Of a DNA stretch of 64,000 bases, positions 25,015 to 33,951 are shown piece after piece (position 1 is the first letter of the stretch; each line of letters begins with the position of its first letter). Location: positions 372,001-436,000 of the forward strand of contig JBMOKJ010000001.1 of the NCBI GenBank assembly GCA_049315325.1. Direction: 5' to 3'. The notes below the pieces were generated by a model. That model was not told the origin of the DNA, ran no database searches, and saw nothing but the letters and a program-made list of their open reading frames with translations. The position numbers and the translations under genes are program-made. The DNA comes from CAXXIC01 sp049315325 (lineage in GTDB: Bacteria > Bacteroidota > Bacteroidia > Bacteroidales > UBA7332).

Positions 25015-26532
25015 TTATTTTTTGATGAGTTTCAGTTTCTTCGCAAATGTGATTTTTTCTTCTCGACTAAAGAAAATGAGCATATTGATAATCAACGTGA
25101 TTACTGAGCTGACGAAGGCAAGAAATACGAATGATTTCCAGTCGTGTTGGAATATGACTTTGCTCAACAGATAAGTGACGAGCATCATAATTCCGCAGTT
25201 GAGCAACCCGCGCACAATGGCAAAATGAAATGTAAAAGGGTTAACTTTAAGCGATTTTGCAGCATAAATAGGGGTGAAAACCGAGTGTTGAAGAACCGCA
25301 GAAACCATACCCACAATCGGAATGGCATAAACGCCAATATTTGTATATTTGAGTAACCCAATAATAAGAAGCACATTTACTACGCCTGACAAAACAAACA
25401 CAATCGATGGCGTTTTTAGTTTATTTGTTACGCTGAAAACGTGGAATAGCGTTTCGATACTTGTCGATATAATCATTGGCACCAAGGTCAGGTTCGACAA
25501 GATGAAAAGCATCGAAGAGTCTTGTCCCGGAACCCAGAGCGTGAAGAAATCTGACCCCATAATCAGCAAAAATCCGATAGGTAGAGTCATCAGCGAACTC
25601 ATAAATTTCAGTGAGGTTTTGATGCTTTGAATCAACTCTTCGGTCTTGTTTTTGGCATAAAGTATGGTGAATTCTGGTGCAAAAACTGAAACGAGCGTGA
25701 TGATGATGGTGTTGATGAAAATCGGAACGGTCTTCACAATTGCCAATTCGCCGGTGATGGAAGCGCCAAGGTAAATATTGGCAATCAGCAAGTCGAGATT
25801 CGACATCAACACGATGCTGAGTTGGTTGATGGAGTTCCACACCCCAGCGCCGAGTAGCTCTTTGATGGCTCCAAGTCTAAAAAATTTGCGATCGAATGTG
25901 ATTTGAGGCAGCAGTTTTTTGGTGTAATACACGTTGGTCATCAAAATAAATGCAGCAACAACCAAGTTAGCAATACCGATGTAGACAACCGATGGGCGAA
26001 AGAAGTAGAACATCAGCACGAGCAAAATCACACGTAGAATATTCGATTCGGCATTTCGAAGCGAAGAGAGATCGAGCCGATTGGTCGCATAGGTTGCCAC
26101 GCCGAATACCGAAAGCTGAATGTTGAGAATCATGCTGAGCATAACCAATCCAAAAAGCCACTGTATGTCGTCAAAAATGGCAGCTGGAATATTCAGGATA
26201 TTATTCAAAAATAGCAAAATGAAGACAGAAGGGATGGTGAGCGCGACCGCCATGATGGTATTGCCATACAGCACAGAATTCATGTAGATATTCGCTCCTT
26301 CGGTGTCGTTTTGCTGAATGCGGATGGTGATAAATCGGCTCGCCATCGAGTTGAGCGCCACGGTGATGATGCCAGCATACCCAATAAAACTGCTTGCCAA
26401 CGGAAAAAAGCTATAAGCCTCTTTGCCCACCGTGCGAATTAAGTACGGCGTAAAGAAGAAATTGATGCCAAATTGGACAAGAAATGCCACAAAATTGGCG
26501 GTCATATTAATCGCTAATTGCTTTTTTGCCAT
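25015..26532 (-). CDS. Wzx-type oligosaccharide flippase
   Basis: This 505-residue protein has about fourteen membrane helices and begins with NMTANFVAFLVQFGINFFFTPYLI, typical of the MATE/MOP flippases that move undecaprenyl-linked repeat units from the inner to the outer face of the cytoplasmic membrane. Together with the priming transferase, Wzy-like and Wzz-like proteins it completes a Wzx/Wzy pathway for the locus. It is 12 bp from each neighbour, so this minus-strand group is one operon. Confidence 0.92.
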   Translation of the reverse strand: MAKKQLAINMTANFVAFLVQFGINFFFTPYLIRTVGKEAYSFFPLASSFIGYAGIITVALNSMASRFITIRIQQNDTEGANIYMNSVLYGNTIMAVALTIPSVFILLFLNNILNIPAAIFDDIQWLFGLVMLSMILNIQLSVFGVATYATNRLDLSSLRNAESNILRVILLVLMFYFFRPSVVYIGIANLVVAAFILMTNVYYTKKLLPQITFDRKFFRLGAIKELLGAGVWNSINQLSIVLMSNLDLLIANIYLGASITGELAIVKTVPIFINTIIITLVSVFAPEFTILYAKNKTEELIQSIKTSLKFMSSLMTLPIGFLLIMGSDFFTLWVPGQDSSMLFILSNLTLVPMIISTSIETLFHVFSVTNKLKTPSIVFVLSGVVNVLLIIGLLKYTNIGVYAIPIVGMVSAVLQHSVFTPIYAAKSLKVNPFTFHFAIVRGLLNCGIMMLVTYLLSKVIFQHDWKSFVFLAFVSSVITLIINMLIFFSREEKITFAKKLKLIKK

Positions 26533-26544
26533 TCGGTATGGAGG

Positions 26545-27381
26545 CTATTTCAGTGGTTTGCGTGTGAAATAAACGTGGAATTGTCTAGCCTCTTTTTTGA
26601 GTCGAAGCCAAACTGCTGACAACTGCGATCCGCTCTCTTGCACCCGACGAGGGATGGTCCAAGCAATAGTCTGTGGGTGTGTGATGCGTTTTAGTTTGCC
26701 ACGTAGTTTCATTTGCAAAGCCATCTGTCCATCTTCCATGCGGGCATCGGTTTTGATAAAGCCAATTTGGAGGGCCAAATCGCGTGGAAAGCAGAAGTTT
26801 ACACCACCCACAATCAGTTCGGGGCGATTGATGCTTCTGATTTTGTGCAATACATTTCTGAAAAATTCATACATCACATATTCGGAGCGATCCACTCCGT
26901 TTCGAGGTAAAAATGCGTATCTGCCAAATGTAGCAATCGCTTTGCCAGCAAGCAACGGTGCCACCATCTTCTCTGGCCACTTGGGTAGGTAAATGGTGTC
27001 GGAATCGCCTGTGAGAATGTATTTCCCTTTCGAATTGTTCATCGCTGCCTGACGCGCAAAACCATATCCTTGCTGTGTTTCGAGTATGGGTGTGATGCCG
27101 CATCTACGAATAATATCGCTCGTGTGATCTTTCGAGTTGTTGTCTACAAACACATATTCGATGGGAAATGGTGCTTTGATTTTGCTTAGCGACGAAAGGT
27201 TATTGAGAATGCTCTCTTCTTCGTTCCAGGCAATAATATTGACCGAAACAAGCGGATTTTCTCTGTTTTGCGACTCAAATCCCGCCTTTATTCTGGCGAA
27301 AACCTCTTCGGGAATCTCTTCGTAACTCTTGTAAGAGTAGTAGTGCTCATGCACCTCTTTTGGCGTTTTTAGGCTAATCAT
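26545..27381 (-). CDS. Glycosyltransferase family 2
   Basis: It has 278 residues from the ATG at 27381. The reading frame continues 33 codons further up, but a -7 box TATATTTG at 27437-27430 would place the transcript start inside that extension, so the internal ATG was chosen. The motifs are VSVNIIAWNEEESILNNL, FVDNNSKDHT and LTGDSDTIYLP (DSD). The end is Arg/Lys-rich. It is the first gene of the minus-strand trio and diverges from the metallopeptidase gene. Confidence 0.9.
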   Translation of the reverse strand: MISLKTPKEVHEHYYSYKSYEEIPEEVFARIKAGFESQNRENPLVSVNIIAWNEEESILNNLSSLSKIKAPFPIEYVFVDNNSKDHTSDIIRRCGITPILETQQGYGFARQAAMNNSKGKYILTGDSDTIYLPKWPEKMVAPLLAGKAIATFGRYAFLPRNGVDRSEYVMYEFFRNVLHKIRSINRPELIVGGVNFCFPRDLALQIGFIKTDARMEDGQMALQMKLRGKLKRITHPQTIAWTIPRRVQESGSQLSAVWLRLKKEARQFHVYFTRKPLK

Positions 27382-27429
27382 AAGAGCTCTGTTTGGTGTA
27401 TTATCCGCTAAAATAGTGAATATTTCGTA

Positions 27430-27437
27430 CAAATATA
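27430..27437 (-). promoter_or_regulatory. -7 box of the minus-strand GT2-wzx-GT2 operon
   Basis: Read on the minus strand it is TATATTTG, an exact TAnnTTTG match. No convincing TTTG lies at the proper distance upstream. The predicted leader before the ATG at 27381 is about 43 nt. Confidence 0.45.
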
Positions 27438-27468
27438 CATTTCGTGAAATAAATCGATGGATGACAAA

Positions 27469-27499
27469 CTTGTGCACCACTTGCTTTTTTCTAACTTTG
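27469..27499 (+). promoter_or_regulatory. Predicted promoter of the YgjP-type metallopeptidase
   Basis: CTTG at 27469-27472 and TAACTTTG at 27492-27499 are 19 bp apart. The transcript should start near 27505, leaving only about 15 nt before the ATG at 27520. This decides against the upstream in-frame ATG at 27457. Confidence 0.6.
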
Positions 27500-27519
27500 C
27501 GAAAATAAGCCTACAAAAA

Positions 27520-28224
27520 ATGGAGATAACTGCCTTCGAGGACGATGATTTTGGGACTGTTTCGGTGAAAGAAAACGGGAAGGCGAGGAGCATTATTTTC
27601 AAATTTGTACAGGGCGAATTGAAGATTACCGTGCCTCCGCGTTGCTCCAAAAAAGAGCTGCTTCAGATTCTCGAAAAACATCGCTCCGTCCTCATTGAGA
27701 AAATGGCGAAAGCTAAGCCGCCATTGGCTTTAGACGAATATACAAACCTTAAAGCAAATCGGTTTTCGGTCAAAATATTCAGAACCGAGCGAGCCGATTT
27801 CTATTTCTCGCGCAAAGAGGGCATATTGTACATTGCTTGTCCGCAAAAGACCGATTTCGGCCGTCAAGCTGTGCGCGAGTTGTTGGTGAAAGGCATCGAG
27901 CGATACCTGCGTTCCGATGCGAAACTCCACCTACCCGAACGGCTGAAAACACTTGCCAACCGACACGGACTGACCTTCGCGGAAGTGAAAATAAATTCGA
28001 GTAAAACCCGCTGGGGCAGTTGTAGCGGACGAAAAAGCATCAACCTCTCCTTCTACCTCATGCTGCTGCCTTCGCACCTTATCGACTACGTGCTGCTGCA
28101 CGAACTCACCCACACGCTCGAGATGAACCATAGCCCACGCTTTTGGGCAAAATTAGACGAATTTGCACAGTCGAAATCGAATCTTCTCCGCCGCGAATTG
28201 CGCAACTATCGAACGGGATTGTAG
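27520..28224 (+). CDS. YgjP-like zinc metallopeptidase domain protein (DUF45)
   Basis: It has 234 residues from the ATG at 27520. Upstream ATG codons in frame precede or overlap the predicted promoter and were rejected. The DUF45 signs are NSSKTRWGSCS, LMLLPSHLIDYVLLHELTH with zinc ligands His194 and His198 and catalytic Glu195, and the third ligand region NHSPRFW. Family members are cytosolic metal-dependent hydrolases often found near restriction systems or alone. The substrate is unknown. It is a single-gene unit between the polysaccharide locus and the IS1-type transposase. Confidence 0.9.
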   Translation: MEITAFEDDDFGTVSVKENGKARSIIFKFVQGELKITVPPRCSKKELLQILEKHRSVLIEKMAKAKPPLALDEYTNLKANRFSVKIFRTERADFYFSRKEGILYIACPQKTDFGRQAVRELLVKGIERYLRSDAKLHLPERLKTLANRHGLTFAEVKINSSKTRWGSCSGRKSINLSFYLMLLPSHLIDYVLLHELTHTLEMNHSPRFWAKLDEFAQSKSNLLRRELRNYRTGL

Positions 28225-28281
28225 GTCAAAATACAAAGAATGGTGAGCATTTCTACCCACCACTCTTAGATTGAGAATATC

Positions 28282-28980
28282 TCAACACCAAAAATATATC
28301 TTCAACACAGCCATCAATATTGCTGTACTTCGGCTAAAGCAGATCGTTTTTCGATTCAGTCGTTTGATGTGAGTTCTAAGGGAGAGATTGTGTCGCTCGA
28401 TATGATTGGTACTATGTAGATGCGTATTGTGGATAGTTTTGGCAATCAAGTAGCGGTAATTGTGTAGTTTATCTGTATATATCCTTATTGCTTGAGAAAG
28501 TTCAAGACTTGTGATTACCCGATTCAACGTTCTGTTTGTGCGTCTTCCCACATTGAAATCGACTACCGCACGACTTTCCCGATCCAGAGCGTACACAATC
28601 CAACGCAAACGTGATTTCTTGCCAATGTAGGTTCTCATCTCATCCACTTCATACGTTCGTCCTTTGGCGATTGGTGGTTGCACAATGCGCGAGGCTATGG
28701 TTATGATTCGTTTCAGCAGGGTGGTCGCTGATATTTGCAACACTCTAGCAGTGCTGCGTATTCCTAATCCTTCTTTAGTGAAAAGAACAATCTGTTTATC
28801 GATGTCGCTTTTATAGGCTTTGTAAGTATAGTTGATAATAAACCGTTTCTTACACTCTTTACAGCTATATCTTTGCTTTTGGGTTGATGTTTTACCGCTT
28901 TTTATTAATTGGATTGATTTACATACTGGACAATTATGACTAACGCCAAATCTGATACACGAATTGTTGTTTTCTTTCAT
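28282..28980 (-). CDS. IS1-family transposase, single reading frame
   Basis: It has 232 residues. The N-terminus has an InsA-like zinc-finger pattern, CPVC then CKEC near residues 17-43, followed by a helix-turn-helix (GLGIRSTARVLQISATTLLKRI). The rest is InsB-like with the DDE-type context VDEMRTYIGKK, YALDRESRAVVDF, YTDKLHNY and NHIERHNLSLRTHIKRLNRKT. In E. coli IS1 these two parts need a frameshift to be joined; here they are one frame. The end appears intact. A palindrome TTGAGA-ATA-TCTCAA (28271-28285) spans the stop codon. Confidence 0.92.
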   Translation of the reverse strand: MKENNNSCIRFGVSHNCPVCKSIQLIKSGKTSTQKQRYSCKECKKRFIINYTYKAYKSDIDKQIVLFTKEGLGIRSTARVLQISATTLLKRIITIASRIVQPPIAKGRTYEVDEMRTYIGKKSRLRWIVYALDRESRAVVDFNVGRRTNRTLNRVITSLELSQAIRIYTDKLHNYRYLIAKTIHNTHLHSTNHIERHNLSLRTHIKRLNRKTICFSRSTAILMAVLKIYFWC

Positions 28981-29120
28981 ATCGGGTCTGTTTTCTTTGT
29001 TTTAAAACCTTAAAAATAGAAAATGGCAGACTTACATCCACCATCTTCTTATTCAATTATTGCATATCTGTATTGATTTACAACGCATTATCTATGCAAC
29101 GCCAAATCTGATACATTACC
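28282..29120 (-). mobile_element. IS1-family insertion sequence, left end unresolved
   Basis: On the minus strand an end-like sequence GGTAATGTATCAGATTTGG starts at 29120, about 140 bp upstream of the transposase start. It resembles the IS1 right end, which begins GGTAATG. The opposite end was not identified beyond the transposase stop: GGTG at 28242 starts like an IS1 end, but the following bases do not match. No flanking target duplication was found. The element may be truncated or rearranged. An 18 bp piece of the end sequence is also found inside the transposase 5' codons (28942-28959). Confidence 0.6.
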
Positions 29121-29432
29121 CTTGCGTTGTTGCACTACCGTCGGGGCGGAATTGTATTCCGTCCCCTTATTTATTATTAGGATCTGTGATCCGACAACAA
29201 ATATATTTCTTATTGTCGGAATTGCAAATTAGCTCCGCTGATCTTCGATTCCTATAGTATTCAAAAGGCGGGAGCACAGATCCCGCCAACCAACACCAAT
29301 ATTCTTCGGCATCATATCCGAGGCGATGGGGGCATATTACCCACCATCCTTCGGTCGTCATCTACTGATTATTGCCGATTATAGTTGATGTTCAACTATT
29401 TGAATTGTAATCACCAAATCTGACACATTACC
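29121..29432. repeat. Hairpin-rich non-coding repeat bounded by a second IS1-like end
   Basis: This gap between the IS and the ABC ATPase gene holds no gene. It carries four separate palindromes: 29143-29166 (GGGGCGGAAT/ATTCCGTCCCC, one bulge), 29190-29220 (TCCGACAA/TTGTCGGA), 29267-29287 (GGCGGGA/TCCCGCC) and 29381-29399 (ATAGTTGA/TCAACTAT). GGATCTGTGATCC also overlaps the second. It ends at 29432 with GGTAATGTGTCAGATTTGG on the minus strand, nearly the same as the end at 29120 and in the same orientation. I believe similar hairpin arrays occur in many copies in Bacteroidota, but this needs a genome search. Confidence 0.6.
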
Positions 29433-29443
29433 GTTCAACTTAT

Positions 29444-30343
29444 CTACTTCGTCAGTATTCCGAACACCTCTTCGAGCGATTGTTCTCGGCGATTGAGCGA
29501 TAGAATCACCCATCCTTTTTCCACTGAAAATTTGAAAAGCAGTTCGCGTATGTCTTCGTCCGAGGAGATTGCAAAGCGATTGTCTGCCATTTGCTCTACC
29601 GATTTGATTTGAAGAAGTGATTGAAGTTGGCGAACGTCGATAGTTGCAGAAAACTCCACTTCAAACGACTGCATATGCAGGTTCGACTGTAAGTCTTTGG
29701 TGGACTTATCCGCCACAATTTCTCCGTTGTGAATAATCAAAGCGCGGTCGCACATCGCTGCGGCTTCTTGCAAAATATGGGTTGAAAGTATAACTGTCTT
29801 TTGCACGGCAAGCTCTTTGATAAAGCGACGAATCTCCACCAACTGGTTCGGGTCGAGTCCAGTGGTCGGTTCATCGAGTATCAACACTTCAGGATCGTGA
29901 ATCAAAGCCTGCGCCAGTCCAACGCGCTGACGATAACCTTTCGAAAGCTGACCGATTTGCTTGTGCGCTTCGGGTGAAAGACCTATCTGTTCAATTAGTT
30001 CCTTGACACGTTGCTTGGTTTTACCTTTCATATCGTAGAACCCTGCTGCAAATTCGAGGTATTCGCGCACATACATATCGAGGTAAAGGGGATTGTTCTC
30101 TGGCAAATAGCCGATGCGACTCTTCACCTCCATCAAATCTTTCTCTATGTCGAACCCGCAGACCGACACACTGCCCGAATCGGCGGTCAACAATCCAGTC
30201 ATGATCTTCATTGTGGTCGATTTACCCGCACCGTTTGGTCCGAGGAAAGCCACGATTTCGCCTTTCGGTATTTCGATGGAAACATTACGGAGCACTTTTT
30301 GCGCTCCGTAACTTTTCTCTATATTTGATAAGGTAATAGACAT
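29444..30343 (-). CDS. gldA: ABC transporter ATP-binding protein, GldA-like
   Basis: It has 299 residues: Walker A GPNGAGKST at 35-43, signature QLSKGYRQR, Walker B VLILDEPTTGLDP and the H-loop STH. IGYLPENNPLYLDMYVREYLEF is typical of the GldA group annotated as gliding-motility ABC ATPase in Bacteroidota. In non-gliding Bacteroidales the partner and substrate are unknown. No GldF/GldG-like permease lies next to it here. It begins directly after the stop of the large GH18-CE4-GT2 gene with no gap, so the two are co-transcribed. The gldA name reflects similarity, not proven motility function. Confidence 0.85.
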   Translation of the reverse strand: MSITLSNIEKSYGAQKVLRNVSIEIPKGEIVAFLGPNGAGKSTTMKIMTGLLTADSGSVSVCGFDIEKDLMEVKSRIGYLPENNPLYLDMYVREYLEFAAGFYDMKGKTKQRVKELIEQIGLSPEAHKQIGQLSKGYRQRVGLAQALIHDPEVLILDEPTTGLDPNQLVEIRRFIKELAVQKTVILSTHILQEAAAMCDRALIIHNGEIVADKSTKDLQSNLHMQSFEVEFSATIDVRQLQSLLQIKSVEQMADNRFAISSDEDIRELLFKFSVEKGWVILSLNRREQSLEEVFGILTK

Positions 30344-33300
30344 CTACTCTTCCGCCTTTTCTTGAACGTTACCAGTGCGTTTCAACACACCCCAATGCGC
30401 CATTTCACCTTTGATGGCTTTGTTGTAGGCCTTCACCAACACATACCACATCAATTGACGGTAAATGATTCGTTGCAACGCAAATTGCCAGAAGGTTTTG
30501 AAGGTGAATTTCTCGTTGTCGAACTTAAATGCCATAAACGAAATGGAACTATCGAATAACAAGAATGCGACATAAAACTCCAACACATAACCTGCATCAC
30601 CATTGAAAATAGAGTAAACCATCAGGATATCGACAATCGGCGAAAACAGTGGTAGAAACATTTGAAAAATAAGCACATTTGGTAGAATAATCCAACCTAA
30701 ATTGGGCTGTTTGAAGTTGAATAGCAACTCTTTGTGTTTCCAAAAACTCTGCATGATGCCAAACGTCCAACGAAAACGTTGCTTGATAAACATCTGAATG
30801 GTTTCGGGAGCTTCGGTGTAGGACATGGCTTCGTTGCAATTGCGCACGGTATACCCTGCATTCAACAGTCGCAACGTCAAATCGCAATCTTCGGCCAACG
30901 TATCGACCGTGAAACCGCCAATCTCCAACAGTGCCTCTCTACGGAAAGCACCAATTGCACCAGGTACCACCATGATTGAGTTGAGCAAATCGAACGCACG
31001 ACGGTCGAAATTCTGACTCGTGATGTACTCGATGGATTGCCAATTGGTGAGCAAGTTACGGCGATTACCTACTTTTACATTTCCGGCTACGGCTCCCACC
31101 TCTTCTTCTATAAACGGATGCACCAGTTGAGTGATGGCATCTGTTTTCAAAAGCGTATCTGCATCGATGCAAACCAGTATTTCGCCATCGGCATGCTCAA
31201 TACCAAAGTTAAGTGCAGAGGCTTTTCCACCGTTTGGTTTGGTGAATACCTTTATTTTCGGATTATCATTGAAGCGATCATACACCTTCTGATAAGTTGA
31301 GTCTTTTGAACCATCGTCCACAAAAACCACATTGAAGTTCGGATAATCGAGTTTCAATAAATTGAGAATGCTCTTCTCGATGTTCACTTCTTCGTTGTAG
31401 GCCGGCACAATGATACTCACACTCAACGTCTCAGGAGTGGTACGTCCCCGTTTCTTTATTTTAGTCTCTTTGATGCGATTAATGATGGCTAAAATCACCA
31501 AGAGAGAGAGTTTTCCGCTACTTAAAATCAACGCCAACAAAAAGAGTGCAAACAGAAAATTCTCCCAATAATAGGTTGCTTCAACTACCGTGTTGTTCAC
31601 AAAAGATTGATAATCTTCGGGCATAGGCGGCATCACATCATTGCGGGTTTTACCCATCAAATCGGCTACCGACACAAATTTATAACCCTCTTTCTGGAAA
31701 TGTTCGATAATACGCGGCAACGCTACAATGGTCTGGCTGCGATTGCCTCCAGCATCGTGCAACAAAATGATATTACCATACTTATTGGCTTCGATTACCC
31801 GTTTCAGAATGGTATCGGCAGTTACATTGGGTTCCCAATCTCGGGGGTCGTATGACGACGACACCGAAATAAAACCATCCTGACGCGCGATATAGAGTGG
31901 AATAAACTCATCCAAACTACGCGGTTCGGAGGTATAAGGAGATCGAAACAACGTCGTAGTATGTCCCGTCACAGCTTGAATAATCCGATTCGTAGAGCGA
32001 ATTTCGATAAGTTCGCGTTCTCGACCCGCTTGTGCGAGATTTGCATGCGTAAAAGTGTGATTCCCCAGTTCGTGACCTTCGCGGTAGATGCGTTGCACAA
32101 TTGGGAGATTATCTTCGGCATTGAAGCCAATGACAAAGAACGTGGCGCGCACGTGGTATTTACTAAGAATATCGAGAATTTTGGGTGTATATTCGTCGCT
32201 TGGTCCGTCGTCGAAAGTCATAGCGACCCACTTTTCGGTGCGGAAACCTGATTTCTCGACAACACACGATGTAGGCAGAATCATGTACTTCTCTTCTGTA
32301 ATCAGCTCATCCTGAGGAGTCATCTCGATTTTGATCTTCCCATCTTTAGGCAGACTCACTACGTTGAAAATCTCTCCAGATCCTGCAAAATCGATGTGAT
32401 AGGTCGATTTGGAGTTTTGAAGCACGCTGTAATTAAACTTATCTTCCTTGAGCGATTCAAAGGATAAATCGAGTGCATAGAACTCCCACACGCGACTATC
32501 TTCAGCACCTAACCGCCAAAGTGCAACTCCCGCTGTACCAAAATCTTCGGAAGCTCTAATTGCATTGAAGTTAGTGGCTGCATCAGTAAAGAAAACTTGA
32601 TGGGTGACGTTGTTTTCATCCACATATTTGTAATTCAGGTTGTAATTGTGGTTGTCGAAATCAATCTTGGCTCCCATCTGCGAAGCTTTAGTTATCGCTT
32701 TTTGGTACGAAATAGGAGTTCCTAGGCAGTTTTCAGGCCAATCGTACCCGTAAGTCGGAACACACATGATTAACTTATGCGACGGAATATACCTCAAAGC
32801 CTCGTTCAAAGCAGCTTCCACCCATTTCTGACCGGCAACTGGACCCGGTAGCGCCGGACCATTGTGCTGATCATACGCCATCAGAAAGATGAAATCGTTT
32901 CGCTTCGAGAGTTGCTTCAGGTCGTAGGCTTCGTTGAATGGTTGAATATCCTGCGTGACAATGTATTTTTTCTTGTGCAGTGCATTATACAATTCGGTCT
33001 GAAAAGCCACCACATCGCTCCGCCGGGTGAAATCTTCTAGATTTTCAAAATCAATATTGACGCCCTGAAATTTGTATTTATCCAACATGCGAACCACGCT
33101 GGTAATGAATTTAGTTCGTCTACGTGGAGAAGAAATGATTCGATTGACATTTTTGCCATTGAACGCACCTTTGAAAATATTCGAAATCATCGGCACAATC
33201 ACCAGCTTCTCTTTGCGCATAATATTAAGCGCAACTGAATCAACCTTAATCGCCACTTCGTCTGTGCTATCGGTGATAAAGCTCCATTCGGGTAATATCA

Positions 33301-33715
33301 TATTCAACTCCGAAGCATTATACTCGAGCGAAAATTTAGCCTGCGGATCCCAATTGACATAAAACCCAGCACGAATAGGATATTCAATCTCCCGATTCGA
33401 GGGCAATGCCATCTTCTTCTCGTATAAATCGTGATCTTTGTGCAGTTTTCTGATTTTCTGAATATCTGCCTTAAATTCTTTTTTCGATTGCGGTGAATAG
33501 GATGCATCGAGCTCCTCTTTGGTTAATTTTTTCAAAACCGTTTTCTTCATTTCGGCTTCGGGCAACTTCACTACGCGCTGATGCCCGATTAACGAAATCG
33601 TAAACGTGATTGATAATAATAAAAATAAGACCAACAATGATCTAAACAGCCACTGGAATCGCTTCCAACGTGTGGGTTTATCGGTCTGAAAAACTTGGCG
33701 TCCTTTGTGTTGCAT
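30344..33715 (-). CDS. GH18 - polysaccharide deacetylase - glycosyltransferase 2 fusion protein
   Basis: It has 1123 residues. An N-terminal membrane helix (about 24-43) is followed by an extracytoplasmic GH18-like domain (about 110-440, GVNIDFEN near 217). Next is a CE4 polysaccharide deacetylase (about 490-690, TFDDGP near 499 and HTFTHANL), then a membrane helix near 735. The cytoplasmic GT2 domain (about 765-1000) has SIIVPAYNEE, CIDADTLL, EDCDLT and QRFRW, and further membrane helices follow. The order suggests one enzyme that synthesises, transports and deacetylates or trims a beta-linked N-acetylhexosamine polymer, like PgaC and PgaB combined. The GH18 motif lacks the full DxxDxDxE, so hydrolysis is uncertain. 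Confidence 0.92.
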   Translation of the reverse strand: MQHKGRQVFQTDKPTRWKRFQWLFRSLLVLFLLLSITFTISLIGHQRVVKLPEAEMKKTVLKKLTKEELDASYSPQSKKEFKADIQKIRKLHKDHDLYEKKMALPSNREIEYPIRAGFYVNWDPQAKFSLEYNASELNMILPEWSFITDSTDEVAIKVDSVALNIMRKEKLVIVPMISNIFKGAFNGKNVNRIISSPRRRTKFITSVVRMLDKYKFQGVNIDFENLEDFTRRSDVVAFQTELYNALHKKKYIVTQDIQPFNEAYDLKQLSKRNDFIFLMAYDQHNGPALPGPVAGQKWVEAALNEALRYIPSHKLIMCVPTYGYDWPENCLGTPISYQKAITKASQMGAKIDFDNHNYNLNYKYVDENNVTHQVFFTDAATNFNAIRASEDFGTAGVALWRLGAEDSRVWEFYALDLSFESLKEDKFNYSVLQNSKSTYHIDFAGSGEIFNVVSLPKDGKIKIEMTPQDELITEEKYMILPTSCVVEKSGFRTEKWVAMTFDDGPSDEYTPKILDILSKYHVRATFFVIGFNAEDNLPIVQRIYREGHELGNHTFTHANLAQAGRERELIEIRSTNRIIQAVTGHTTTLFRSPYTSEPRSLDEFIPLYIARQDGFISVSSSYDPRDWEPNVTADTILKRVIEANKYGNIILLHDAGGNRSQTIVALPRIIEHFQKEGYKFVSVADLMGKTRNDVMPPMPEDYQSFVNNTVVEATYYWENFLFALFLLALILSSGKLSLLVILAIINRIKETKIKKRGRTTPETLSVSIIVPAYNEEVNIEKSILNLLKLDYPNFNVVFVDDGSKDSTYQKVYDRFNDNPKIKVFTKPNGGKASALNFGIEHADGEILVCIDADTLLKTDAITQLVHPFIEEEVGAVAGNVKVGNRRNLLTNWQSIEYITSQNFDRRAFDLLNSIMVVPGAIGAFRREALLEIGGFTVDTLAEDCDLTLRLLNAGYTVRNCNEAMSYTEAPETIQMFIKQRFRWTFGIMQSFWKHKELLFNFKQPNLGWIILPNVLIFQMFLPLFSPIVDILMVYSIFNGDAGYVLEFYVAFLLFDSSISFMAFKFDNEKFTFKTFWQFALQRIIYRQLMWYVLVKAYNKAIKGEMAHWGVLKRTGNVQEKAEE

Positions 33716-33741
33716 AGGTTTATATCGTAAGATTTGTATGA

Positions 33742-33749
33742 CAAATATA
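33742..33749 (-). promoter_or_regulatory. -7 box before the GH18-CE4-GT2 gene
   Basis: TATATTTG on the minus strand lies 27 bp before the ATG at 33715. The upstream -33 element is not clear. It would give a short leader for the two-gene operon with the GldA-like ATPase. Confidence 0.45.
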
Positions 33750-33887
33750 AAAAATAGTGCGTAAAGATACAGTAAGAATAGCGTGCTTCTTTAAAAACAA
33801 CCCTATTTTGATTTTTTTTGACAATTTTTGATGTCCGAATCTGCCATCGAATCTGCGATGTATTGAGCAGCCGCATGCCCTGTTTTA

Positions 33888-33919
33888 TTTGATTATTCGC
33901 GAAACAATTTGTATGTTTG
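33888..33919 (+). promoter_or_regulatory. Predicted promoter of the DUF4254 gene
   Basis: TTTG (33888-33891) and TATGTTTG (33912-33919) are 20 bp apart, one of the best promoter matches in the window. The start should be near 33925, which excludes the in-frame ATG at 33889 and supports the ATG at 33952. Confidence 0.65.
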
Positions 33920-33951
33920 CAAACCAAATCGTTCTAATCAAACCAATTACT

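Noticed and set aside
26545..27480. Long form of the minus-strand GT2 starting at 27480
   Set aside because: The extra 33 codons contain the TATATTTG -7 box and do not look like a GT2 N-terminus.
28242..28262. GGTGAGCATTT as the left end of the IS1-type element
   Set aside because: It starts like an IS1 end, but beyond GGT-A it does not match the right-end sequence, and no target duplication pairs with the right side.
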